Origin: Pyrus communis
Taxonomy: Eukaryota > Streptophyta > Magnoliopsida > Rosales > Rosaceae
Reading direction: 5' to 3'
Length of the DNA stretch: 64,000 bases
Assembly: GCF_963583255.1 (NCBI RefSeq)
Contig: NC_084807.1
Location: 13,973,072 to 14,037,071 of the forward strand
This document shows, in pieces, positions 21,666 through 32,616 of the stretch. The notes under the pieces were generated by a model that ran no database searches, had not been told where the DNA came from, and worked only from the letters and a program-made list of their open reading frames with translations. Numbering within the stretch: the stretch's first letter is position 1; each line of letters begins with the position of its first letter. A program made the translations under genes and the position numbers.

Positions 21666-22544
21666 TGTTTCTTTGATTTCAAAGTTATAATAAACTAAAC
21701 CCCCTTTAGCTAGGGGGTGATTCGAAATATATGTTTATGCTTGCATTTTGATTTGATTACTTCTAATTGCGTTTCATAAGTTGTGGTTCAATTTGTTTAA
21801 CCGTTTGATTGATAACTTATTTATGTATGTTTATTGAGAGTGTACACTTAATTTTCATGCATGAATATGACGCTAGAATATAAGTGAGTTTCACCTAATA
21901 GTTACGAACTTATATTCACAAGTAGTGGAGGTTGCTTATAAACAATCGCGTTAAATGAATTCTTGGCATAAGTTTCATGCGTATTCCATAGTAACGAATG
22001 CCTCGTCAACACTTAAAGTTTTCATGATGCTTAATGATTTCTGATTGTATCTTTATTGTGCTTTTCACGTAAAGGACTTTTGGAGAATGTTGTGAATTGC
22101 GTTGCGCTAACCCATCCAATTCATTAACTTAAGGAAAACTTGACGGTTAATTTAAGCGGACCTAATTGACCCGGGGCGTTGAGAATTAATGATTTGTTGA
22201 AATGCAATTGGAAATCGTTTTATTATGCAAGTATAACATATGTGGAGATGAACCCCGTAGCTAACTTTCCATCCATTCAATTCCATCCATTTGTTCTTTC
22301 TTTTCTTGTTTCTGTTTTCATGTTTAATTTAACTTGTTATTCAATTATGTTAAACATTGAAACTAATTTCTTTTTAGTTAGAAGCGAATTTGAAGCCATG
22401 GACATATGTTGGTTATGATTTGATTTACTCCAGTTATGAATTCATGAACTTTAGATGTGGGTTACTTTCCTGTTTTGATTAAGAACTTGTTTATGTATGT
22501 GGGTTGAGGGTCGACACTTAATTTGCATGCCTAAAACTTGATGC

Positions 22545-22577
22545 CTAAAACTTGCATCCCTATTTGCTTATATCCTA
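22545..22577. other. Spacer at the centre of the C1 palindrome
   Basis: 33 bases between the arms. It starts with a repeat of the adjacent CCTAAAACTTG, as if the copying strand slipped before turning back. True LTR sequence of the right piece resumes at about 22567 (CTTATATCCTAGC, also at 29512). Confidence 0.8.
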
Positions 22578-24594
22578 GCATCAAGTTTTAGGCATGCAAA
22601 TTAAGTGTCGACCCTCAACCCACATACATAAACAAGTTCTTAATCAAAACAGGAAAGTAACCCACATCTAAAGTTCATGAATTCATAACTGGAGTAAATC
22701 AAATCATAACCAACATATGTCCATGGCTTCAAATTCGCTTCTAACTAAAAAGAAATTAGTTTCAATGTTTAACATAATTGAATAACAAGTTAAATTAAAC
22801 ATGAAAACAGAAACAAGAAAAGAAAGAACAAATGGATGGAATTGAATGGATGGAAAGTTAGCTACGGGGTTCATCTCCACATATGTTATACTTGCATAAT
22901 AAAACGATTTCCAATTGCATTTCAACAAATCATTAATTCTCAACGCCCCGGGTCAATTAGGTCCGCTTAAATTAACCGTCAAGTTTTCCTTAAGTTAATG
23001 AATTGGATGGGTTAGCGCAACGCAATTCACAACATTCTCCAAAAGTCCTTTACGTGAAAAGCACAATAAAGATACAATCAAAAATCATTAAGCATCATGA
23101 AAACTTTAAGTGTTGACGAGGCATTCGTTACTATGGAATACGCATGAAACTTATGCCAAGAATTCATTTAACGCGATTGTTTATAAGCAACCTCCACTAC
23201 TTGTGAATATAAGTTCGTAACTATTAGGTGAAACTCACTTATATTCTAGCGTCATATTCATGCATGAAAATTAAGTGTACACTCTCAATAAACATACATA
23301 AATAAGTTATCAATCAAACGGTTAAACAAATTGAACCACAACTTATGAAACGCAATTAGAAGTAATCAAATCAAAATGCAAGCATAAACATATATTTCGA
23401 ATCACCCCCTAGCTAAAGGGGGTTTAGTTTATTATAACTTTGAAATCAAAGAAACACCTAAACATTCCAACAACTCAAACTTGAATTGTATGAACGTTTA
23501 GGCACTCTTCTCTTCCATTCCTCATACGTACAAACAAAGAGAATTGAATTTAAACATTGAAATCAAAGAAACACCTAAACATTCCAACAACTCAAACTTG
23601 AATTGTATGAACGTTTAGGCCCTCTTCTCTTCCTCTTTATTGTAGCATAAGGTCTAAGGATAGTTGGTTTGGGGGAATGGAAGTGTGGAATGGAGTGAGG
23701 AGTGATGGAAATGGAAAGATGGTTTTGGATTCTAAGGGGACTCACGGCAAAGAGAATGAATGGAAGTGTTTGTGGTGTGTTGTGTATGAAATGAGATGAT
23801 GCTTGAATGAATGAATGCAAGGGTATTTATAGGGGGAATAGGAGAATATGTGGGTGATTGTTTAAGAGTGAATGTGGTTGTTATGATTGAGAGTGCATGT
23901 GGATGAAATAATGATGGAAAAAGAGCTAGGTTGTTGGTGTGTGAATGCATGTGTTGAATTGGTGGTGCAATGATGAAAGAGTAAGTGCATGTGTGTGTGA
24001 ATGGTGGTGCAATGATGAAAGAGTAAGTGCATGTGTGTGTGAAAGAGTAAGTGCATGTGTGTGTGAATGGTGGTGTAATGATGAAAGAATAAGTGCATGT
24101 GTGTGTGAATGGTGGTGCAATGATGAAAGAGTAAGTGCATGTGTGTGTGAATGGTGGTGTAATGATGAAAGAATAAGTGCATGTGTGTGTGAATGGTGGT
24201 GCAATGATGAAAGAGTAAGTGCATGTGTGTGTGAATGGTGTTTCTTGATGGTTTTGGGGTTGTGATGCATGTGAATGCATGTGGCTAAGGGTTGTTGATT
24301 GGGCTAGAGGTTTTGCATGGCTCAAAGGATTGTTTGATTGGGCTAGGCCCTTTGTTTTATGTCCAAAGTGCATACAAGGCTTTCAAATTCGTCCAACACT
24401 TTGGCTCCAAGCATATGCTATCCATTCCAAGCCCAATTTTTGCTCCAAAATGCTCCAAAATGCATCTTTTTGCTTCCTTAGCCATATGAACCTAAAAACA
24501 CACGAAAATGGCTTAAACTACTAAAACAACTATGAATTAACAACATAGATGCACGAAAACAAGCTAAGTAAGTCGCCTAAATATGCTCCTATCA
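22578..24594 (-). repeat. Right arm of the C1 palindrome, functioning as the C1 3' LTR (U3 and part of R)
   Basis: Ends at the LTR edge CTATCA followed by the polypurine tract. Compared with the full 3056-bp solo LTR at 56364-59419, the U5-side end of about 850 bp is missing. Confidence 0.92.
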
Positions 24595-26440
24595 AATTCC
24601 CCCACACTTAGCTTTTGCTAGTCCTCGAGCAAAACAAAACAAAAGAAACCAAAAACAAAACGACACTGAACAAGTAAAACACAACCTAAACCTTCCAACA
24701 ATCGTCTCAGGGATTTCCAATGCACATGACAAGTTAAAAATCATTATTTCCACAGATTTTAGCCATCTTTACACTTAAGTACATTCTTAATCATAGTCAC
24801 CACATACTAGTTCACAATTAAGCATTTAAAACCATGATTTGAATGTAGTAACATGCCTTAGAGAATTTGCTCAAATCCTTACAAGATATGCACTCGTTTT
24901 TCACACAGATTTTCTGACTACACTCCCTACACTAGGTATATGTGAGAAATTGATGTAAACATGTAGACGAACACTCACATATGTTATAACAAGGAAAGCA
25001 TTTTCTGGAGTTAATAAGCATGTTTAGATATGATCTCATGAATGGAATGCTACTACTTAGACGCGAGAACCAGTGACACCATATGCTCATACCAAGTTCA
25101 AACTCCACAAATTGAAATACACAACACTCAAGATAGAAGTCAAGGGTTGTAACGGGGCTTGGGATATGTGGATAACAAAGAAGGGATATGGAAAACAAAG
25201 GTTCTTAAAGAAATAGTGAGCAAAGCATTTGAATCAACTTAGAATTCACTTTTGAATGAAAACTCAACTTTTGAACAAAAAGGGAGAATTTAGACAATTT
25301 ACGCCCAGAATTGGTGTTTTGGAACCTTTCTTCAATCACTTATTCTTTCATTTTTTTTTTTTTCAAGCTCTTTTTTCTTTCTTTCTTTCTTTTCTCTTTC
25401 TTTTTTTTCTTTTCTTTTGAATCTCAAAACATAAACACTTAAACATTCTCTCCCCCACACTTATTTTCTTTCATAATGTAACTCAAAAGGAATTCAATTA
25501 AGTCATGCTCACTATCTTTTAAGAACAAGGGTGGGGATTGTCCTAAACTAGGCTAGGTGAGGAAAATGTGGGTAAACAAAGAATAAAGGCTAAACAAGGC
25601 TCAACGGGGTTAAAACTTACAACATATACGAAGTATGGGAAGTAAGGCTATTTGGCTATGGTGGTGGTCACTACACAACTTCTTCTTGAATATGTGTTAT
25701 GCAAATCAATAACATGCTTTGAATGAAATGGGCATGAGTTCTAGCATTTGGAACTATATGATGAAACGCCTTCTAAGTAGTAACCAAGCAAAGAATAATG
25801 AGATCATGCAACGACTTTAGAAAACAAGAAATCACAGATTATACTCTCCAAAGAACGTTATAGGCTCAAGTCTCTCAGGGTTGTAGCGTTTGTTTGAGTT
25901 CCTTCCTTCAAGCATGTTACAAAAACGAATTTTTTTTCTTTTATGATTGCATGTGAAGTCATACATTATAACCATAACCAAGCATATACCAAGAGTAAAT
26001 CAAACTTTTCTCTATGTTAATAACTCTTTTTAACAGTCATGCAATTACAAACCAAATCCTCATTATTGTGTTGGAAGGTACCCTAAGACACAAACACACA
26101 AAAACGACTCAAAACACTCTTTTTAGGTTTTTCAAAACATTTTTTTCAAATTTTTATGTGATTTTCGGAGTTATAAAAACAAAACATACTAAAACACTCT
26201 AAAACAATTTAAAAACACCTTAAAACAGCAAGGAACAACATTTGAAGTTATGGGTGATAAAATCCCACGAATTTGCATTAGCAACATTAGTTACCCCCCC
26301 CCCCCCACACTTAAATCAAACATTGTCCTCAATGTTTTAAGCATAGATTCACACAAAACATAAGTAAACACACAAAAAGCACTTAAACATACTAAACATG
26401 GCAAAATGTAATTAACAAAGAGAAGAGTTTAGGGACGCAA
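24595..26440 (-). mobile_element. C1 non-coding 3' interior
   Basis: Tract motifs at 24595-24609, 25452-25462 and 26294-26312; 8-bp inverted repeat at 26318-26337; pyrimidine-rich stretch at about 25340-25420. No gene. Confidence 0.82.
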
Positions 26441-27691
26441 ATCTGGTTATGGAATGTAAATTCCATCTTCTCCTTGTTGATTCCACAGGGGTTCCTCCCA
26501 TCGTTGATTTTCCTTTGTGCTACTCTTGATCTGGGCAGCAGGATTCTTTTGGTCTCCCCCGAAGGTCTGAGCTTACTCCTTTGGTCTGTTTCTTTGTTCA
26601 ATCTTTCCAATTCGTATTGAAAAGGGTTGGAGGATAACTCAGCCTATGTTTGTCTCCACATGCTTCAATGTATCATTTTCCCTTGCCTTACTCGCTCCCC
26701 TTTGCAGAAGTGGTCCCTTCTCTGGAAGTGTGTCAACCGTTGAAGATGACTACTCGAGAGCAACGCTAGGTAAGCAATCAGGAATGGATTCCAGGCAGTC
26801 GGTTCCAGAACAGAAGACTGACTCCAAGTGCCTCTGATTGCTTTCGTTTTACTTTGCCATGCGAGTAATAACAAGGACAAAGGAAAGGACAGGGAAAGAG
26901 CATGATATGAGATACTTTTGCTTTAGACCTTGATGATATGAGATACCTTTGCTTTTGAAGAAACGGCGAATGAAGCAGCACATGTATTTGTTGTGGTTGT
27001 CTCCACATGCTTCGATCGACCGTTTCCTTCTGCCTTATTTGTACTCCAGGTTTCTGGTATCTTCTTTGGGGGAGAAAAAATTGAGTATTTCAAAAGGCGT
27101 TGCTGGGAGAGCGCCCTCAGAGGCGCGGAAGAGTTGGGCATTTTCTTCAGGTTTGCCTTGCCATAAAAGACGAAGGTCGACATATATAGAAATAATATCA
27201 AGTGGTGGTACTGTTCTTTTACCCTTGTCGACAAATGTCTCTTCGATATCTGAACGACGCCTCTTCGATTTCTGAGCAGGCGCCCTTTCGATTTCTGAAC
27301 GACGCCCCTTTGCTTTCTGAACGACACGTAGTAGTGCGGATACGGCTCCTTTTGACAAAGCTGCACGCGTTTTCTGAAAAGCAGAGAAAGCGTCGCCGAA
27401 CTTTGCGCTTATCGGCTAAAGATATGTAGTTGCGGTGATGGCCTCCACGTGTTGTCTGAAAAGAAGAAATCTTTTGACAAAGTTGAACGCGTCTTCTGAA
27501 AAGCCGAGAAAGCGTCGCCAAAATTACGCCGGAAATTCCGGCTTTTTGAATCGGTGGACGCGTCGCCTTGGCTTTTTTATTAAGCTATCGATCACCACAA
27601 CAAACACACTCTGAAGATTTCCCATTCTTGAAAATCGACTCTGGCCCTTTGAAATTTAACTCCATCCCTTTTCTTTGAACACTTTTGAAAA
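26441..27691 (+). mobile_element. C1 block upstream of the antisense ORF, including its candidate promoter
   Basis: Same block as N1 9640-10804. The CG-rich repeats, a CACGTG at about 27446 and TTTTGACAAAG motifs are kept, but the TATA-like site is changed (TTTTTTATTAAGC near 27573). Short ORFs on both strands differ from copy to copy and are not called. Confidence 0.5.
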
Positions 27692-28363
27692 ATGGCAAAC
27701 TCATCGAACCTTAGCTTAGAATTGAGCCTTAGCAGTGATACGGGCGCGCCGCGTCAAGGTAACGTATGGCGCCCTTCTTTCTTATCTTCTAACGGTCTTC
27801 TTACAGGTGAAGACTCCGTGATGCAGGACGCCACAACAGCTACAATAGTAGCTAGGAACCTCCTCACTCCAAAAGATAGTAGGCTGCTGTCAGGACGGTC
27901 CGATGAGTTGGCCGTTCAAGAGTCCCTCGCACTTAGTGTTCAGTGTGCGAGCTCTGTGTCCAACATGGGCCAACGCCTGCTTGCCCGCTCCCGTCAGGTG
28001 GAATCATTGATGGCAGAGGTGGAGAGTCTTAAGCAAGAGATCCAGCAGCTTAAGTACGAGAATAGAAGTTTGCATGTGCTTGCAAATAACTATTCATCGG
28101 GCATGAAGAGGAAGCTTGATGAGCTGCAAGAATCTGAGGGTCGAATTCACAGTGACCGTCAAAGGCTTGCGGCTTGTCTCCAGAGGCACCTTTTTCCTGG
28201 GTCATCCAGCGTTTGGCCAAGTATTGAGGCCTGGAATGCTCTAGCTCCGATGCCTTCCGCTTCGATGCCTTCCGCTTCGATGCCTCCCGCTTCTATGCCT
28301 TCTGCTTCTATGCCTTCCGCTTCTGCGCCTCGTAGTGGGGCTTCACGTAAACAACCTTTGTGA
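27692..28363 (+). CDS. Conserved antisense ORF protein of C1 (223 aa)
   Basis: Closely similar to the N1 protein over residues 1-185: same Ser/Leu-rich start, LLTPKDSRLLSGRS, coiled coil (about 92-150) and LQRHLFPG. The difference is the tail, where the five-residue MPSAS-type repeat has more copies before APRSGASRKQPL. A frame kept open with repeat-number change only in the tail suggests in-frame slippage. Antisense to the element. Function unknown. Confidence 0.72.
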   Translation: MANSSNLSLELSLSSDTGAPRQGNVWRPSFLSSNGLLTGEDSVMQDATTATIVARNLLTPKDSRLLSGRSDELAVQESLALSVQCASSVSNMGQRLLARSRQVESLMAEVESLKQEIQQLKYENRSLHVLANNYSSGMKRKLDELQESEGRIHSDRQRLAACLQRHLFPGSSSVWPSIEAWNALAPMPSASMPSASMPPASMPSASMPSASAPRSGASRKQPL

Positions 28364-28668
28364 AGCTCCACCTTTCTCTATGTTTAGTATCTTTTTTTTT
28401 TTTTTTTTTTTTATGAACAAGCTTTGTTTTATTCAGTGCATTGGGTTGCCTCCCAAGAAGCGCTTTCTTTTACGTCTTGCAGCCGGACGAAGAACCCAGT
28501 CACTCCAGGATATGTTCACGAATCGGATGAGAACTCCGAGTCATAAACAAGTACCTAAAACAAGAAACAAAACAAGATTAAGAATCTAGAATAAAATAAA
28601 AACAGACGAAAATAAAACAATCCAAGGGATTAGCAAATTTTCTAATCCCCGGCAACGGCGCCAAAATT
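28364..28668 (-). mobile_element. C1 5' interior: gag-start remnant and PBS
   Basis: T homopolymer at about 28391-28412, shared block near 28440-28490, 14-codon gag remnant 28500-28544 (minus), PBS 28646-28663 (minus). The PBS-side hairpin has one mismatch here (GGGATTAGC against TCTAATCCC). Confidence 0.85.
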
Positions 28669-29857
28669 TGATGCAAGAATTATACGCACACAAATTAAAC
28701 CCTCTTTTTGTCGATTTGTAGTATAAGTATAAGTAGGGATCGTTCTGGACCGGGGATTAGGAGGGATTGCAAATCTCTTGGAAACTGACTCAAAAACGTA
28801 AAATAAAGTTTAAAATACTAAACTAGACTCAAAGAATGCAAAATTAAACTTTAAAACACTAAAACAAACCAAAAGACTCAAACAGTACCCAAAGCACTCG
28901 AAACTAAAAAAAACACTTTCTGGGCAGTTTTGAGCACCTTGAGTACTTTGGACGAATTTGGGAAACAAAATGAATCAAAATACTTATAAGCACAAGCTAA
29001 ATGTATTTCTAACTAATCTAACACTTTAAAATAAATGGGGGATTGGTTTTGGATGAATTTAAACTAAATGCACAGATTCTAATTAAAACAGATTATAAAA
29101 ACGAAATTGATAAAATAGAATGATGAAAAACTAGTTAGAGGGTTCCTTATCCACACATGAACATAAGCATATAATTTGACTCCCAGTTATGACTTCAACA
29201 AACGATGAATGACAATGCTCCAAGTTAATTAGGTCCGCTTAAATTAACCTTCAGATTTCCCTAGATTCATTGGATTGAATGGGATACGCATTACAACCAA
29301 ATTATTCCTAATCAAAGTCTCTCACATGGAATACGCATGATAGAGACATTCAACAAAGATCATTAAGTTCAACGGAAATCATAAACATCGACTAGGCATT
29401 CATAACTATGGGATACGCATGTTAATCCAGCCTAGGGTTTACTAAACAAAATCGTGACTAGCGATTTTTACTACTCATGAATATAAGTTCATAACGATTA
29501 GGTGAAATTCCCTTATATCCTAGCATCAAGTTTTAGGCATGCAAATTAAGTGTCGACCCTCAACCCACATACATAAACAAGTTCTTAATCAAAACAGGAA
29601 AGTAACCCACATCTAAAGTTCATGAATTCATAACTGGAGTAAATCAAATCATAACCAACATATGTCCATGGCTTCAAATTCGCTTCTAACTAAAAAGAAA
29701 TTAGTTTCAATGTTTAACATAATTGAATAACAAGTTAAATTAAACATGAAAACAGAAACAAGAAAAGAAAGAACAAATGGATGGAATTGAATGGATGGAA
29801 AGTTAGCTACGGGGTTCATCTCCACATATGTTATACTTGCATAATAAAACGATTTCC
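28669..29857 (-). repeat. C1 5' LTR, truncated (R-U5 only)
   Basis: Starts TGATGCAAG next to the PBS, carries the U5 block, and breaks at GATTTCCA where the H gag resumes with the TSD CCTGC. The last 346 bases (29512-29857) duplicate the end of the right palindrome arm (22567-22913). U3 and the TATA box are absent. Confidence 0.88.
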
Positions 29858-31346
29858 ACCTGCCCCAACTTCTTTTCCACTTCTCAAGAGTATAGCCTTT
29901 GCATTTTCGAAGCCTCCCTTTGGGTTTGGAATGGTGGAACTAGGAAGTTGGCCTTGATCACGAAACTTCCCTACAAAATCTGCAATCTGCCTAATTTGTT
30001 TCTCCAATTGATCCACCCTCTTGTCTTGGTTTTGCATGGCTTTGGCTTGATTCTCTTGCCCCTTAGACAAATTAGTTAGTAACTTAAGAAGTGTATCATT
30101 GTCTAGGGATGTACCTGAAGCATTTGGGGCAGATTGTTGTGGAACATGTGTGGGTGCGTATGGCTTAGTGAAGAAACCCGAGGGTTGTTGTCTAAAGCCT
30201 CATTGTTGTGGTGGTTGTTGGGGCTTCCTCCACTTGAAGTTTGGGTGGTCTCTCCAACCTGGATTATATGTGTTAGAATATGGATCGTTCCTTGGTTGGT
30301 TTTGGCCTTGAAATCCAATTGCATTTGCGCTTTCCCATCCACCATTTTCCATTAGTTGTGGGCACATCTCAGAAGCATGTCCTTGGATAGAACACACTCC
30401 GCATACAACTGGTCCTTGCATCCTCATTCCTTCGGCCATCTGAGACACAATGGAAGTAAGATTAGCTAATTGTGAATGAATGTCGGGTGTGGAACTTACC
30501 TCATGAACTTGCTGTTGTGGGTGTCCTCTTTGGCCTACTTCTTCGTATTGTTGAGCGTTCAACGCTCGATTAGCAATTAAGACCTTGGCAGCCATGGGTG
30601 TCTTGTCCACCAATGCTCCACCCGCCGAGGCATCGAGCATTTGACGTTCAATTGGTAGGAGCCTCTCGTAGAAGTATTGTAGAAGTAACTCCTCCTTCAT
30701 CTGATGCTGTGGACAAGAAGCAACAAGTGATTTAAAACGTTCATAATATGTAGGAAAAGATTCACCTTCATCTAAGGATGATTCGAGAAGTTGGGAAAAA
30801 CTTCTCCAGAAATGCCCTCTTCATACTCTCCCATGATCTGACGGTTCCGGGAGCTAATTCATACAACCAATCTTTGGCTTTGTCCATTAAAGAGAATGGA
30901 AAAGCCTTCATCTTCAAAATACTTCCATCGACGTTGACAGGAGTCATGCTTGAACAAACCACCTCAAATTCTTTCAGATGCTTGTTCGAATCCTCCATGG
31001 ACAACCCATGGTATTTTGGAATGTGGTGGAGCAAACTTGACTTCAACTCGAACTCTTCGGTCTTACCTTGGGCAAGCGTGGGATATTGAATACACAAAGG
31101 TGTGGCATTATCCAATCCCGAAGCAGAAAGCTCCTTGAGTGTCCGGTTGTCCACGGCCATGCCTTGTGTTTCTTCAAAAATCCTTGCCGTGGCCTCTTCT
31201 TCCTCTTCTAGGACTTGTTCTTCAAGGTCAGGTTCCGGGCTTGGTGGATTTGATTCGTGTTGCTTCCTCTTTCGTCGCAAAGTCCTCTCGAAATCACTGT
31301 CAAAGTCCAAGATATGCTCACGAATCGGTTGAGAACTCCGAGTCAT
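29858..31346 (-). pseudogene. gag of element H, decayed
   Basis: Athila-type gag, closely similar to P. Start MTRSSQPIREHILDFDSD at 31346, capsid-like domain DKAKDWLYELAPGTV and MKRAFLEKFFPTS, then a deletion of roughly 28 bases near 30768-30775 that shifts the frame (the motif around RKRISGIQQNQ of P is lost). The second part (30700-30200) has the zinc knuckle CGVCSIQGHASEMC; a TGA at 30200-30202 stands where P has Arg; the third part (30070-29858) has RSGKEVGAG. The rest of gag-pol would lie left of P, outside the window, because C1 and P interrupt it. Confidence 0.9.
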
Positions 31347-31447
31347 ACACTAGTACCTAAAACAAGAAAAACAAAACAAGGTCAGAAACTTTAACAAACT
31401 AAAATAAACAGAAAGTAAACAATCCAAGGGATTAGCAAAGTTGCTAA

Positions 31448-31465
31448 TCCCCGGCAACGGCGCCA
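31448..31465 (-). other. Primer binding site of H (tRNA-Asp)
   Basis: Same 18-base site as in P and N1; six bases instead of five separate it from the LTR edge at 31472. The 31347-31447 leader holds nothing else. Confidence 0.92.
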
Positions 31466-31471
31466 AAAATT

Positions 31472-31596
31472 TGATGCGAAATATATAAGCACACAAATTA
31501 AAACCCTCTTTTGACAATTGTAGTATATGAATAAGTAGGGATCATTCTAAACCGGGGATTAGGAGGGATTGCTAAATCACTTGAAAACTGACTCAA
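31472..31596 (-). repeat. H 5' LTR, U5 end (split by N2)
   Basis: Begins TGATGCGAA and breaks after GACTCAA. The sequence continues at 41595 after N2 (CTCAAAAACGTAAAAC), so this LTR is one unit cut by the N2 insertion; CTCAA (31592-31596) is the left TSD copy. Confidence 0.93.
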
Positions 31597-32616
31597 TGAT
31601 AGGAGCATATTTATGCGACTTAAATGGCTTGTTCTCGTACATTTACGTTATGTTTCTTTAGTTATTTTAGTACTTTAAGCTATTTTCGTGTGTTTGTAGG
31701 TCCAAAGGGCTAAAGGAGCAAAAAGATGCATTTTGGAGACTTTTGGAGCACTTTTGGGCTAAGGACGGATAGCTTATGCTTGAAGCCAAAGTGTTGGACG
31801 AAATTGAAGACCTAATTGGAGCCAAAGTGTTGGAACCTTGTTCTCTTTAGTTTTAGGACATTTAAACCTTTCCTAATCCCAATCATGCCATGCATAACAC
31901 ACATCCATTCTAACACATTGTCATTGCACATGCATTTCCTTCATTAGTTAACCCACATGCACTTATCACTTATCATCACCACATATCATATCACTTAATC
32001 ACTTATCACTTATCATCACCACTTAACCACTTATCATATCATAACCACATATCATATCACTCATCACTTATCACTTAACATAACATCCACCTACTTCACC
32101 TACAACATCCACTTCACCTACAACATCCACCCACTTCACCTACAACATCCACCTACTTCACCTACAACATCCACTTCACCTACAACATCCACCTACTTCA
32201 CCTACAACATCCACCTACTTCACCTACAAATGACATAGCCATATGTTCCCTCCACTACTCCTATAAATATCCTTGCATTCATTCATTCAATTCATATCTC
32301 ATTCCATTTCACAACACAACACCCCTCAAACACTTCCATTATTCCCTAACCGTGAGTCCCCCTTCCACCATTCCTCATCCATTTCCATAATTCCCCAAAC
32401 CTCACCTTAGACCTTGTGCTACAACAACGAGGAAGATAAGAGGGCCTAAACGTTCATACAATTCAAGTTTGAGTTGTTGGAATGTTTAGGTGTTTCTTTG
32501 ATTTCAAAGTTTAAATTCAATTCTCTTTGTTTTGTACGTATGAGGAATGGAAGAGAAGAATGCCTAAACGTTCATACAATTCAAGTTTGAGTTGTTGGAA
32601 TGTTTAGGTGTTTCTT
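31597..32616 (+). repeat. Extra partial LTR copy (1020 bp) at the N2 5' end
   Basis: Starts at the LTR edge TGATAGG, follows the full LTR through U3, TATA box (32262-32269) and both leader hairpins (32445-32490, 32563-32608), then passes at GTTTCTTTGAT directly into a second TGATAGG. The joint falls at shared TTTGAT/TGAT bases. Lies inside the TSD. Confidence 0.93.
32085..32230 (+). repeat. N2 U3 short tandem array (CACCTACAACATCCAC type)
   Basis: Irregular units of about 15-22 bases (CCACCTACTTCACCTACAACAT), preceded by CTTATCACTTATCA repeats (about 31965-32080). Recurs at the same place in the two full N2 LTRs, and inverted in C2 at about 51874-51997 and 61766-61889 with a regular 22-bp period. 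Confidence 0.85.

Larger units (their letters stand above)
20528..22544 (+). repeat. Left arm of the C1 palindrome (inverted LTR copy)
   Basis: Begins TGATAGGAGC exactly at an LTR U3 edge and mirrors 22578-24594 around position 22561; by eye I found one mismatch (near 22043 versus 23079). Contains the U3 minisatellite (20884-21162), TATAAATA at 21291-21298, and leader hairpins at 21503-21548 and 21620-21665. Confidence 0.93.
20528..29857 (-). mobile_element. C1: non-autonomous element with a fold-back (palindromic) LTR end
   Basis: Composite of 9330 bp between CCTGC duplications. Order: inverted LTR piece in plus sense (20528-22544), short spacer, the same piece in minus sense (22578-24594) acting as 3' LTR, polypurine tract (24595-24609), family interior with antisense ORF (27692-28363), gag remnant, PBS (28646-28663) and a 5' LTR truncated at 29857. 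The outer ends obey TG...CA (TGATAGG and TTTCCA). The two minus-sense LTR pieces are complementary truncations that overlap by about 346 bp. No gag-pol. Confidence 0.85.
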
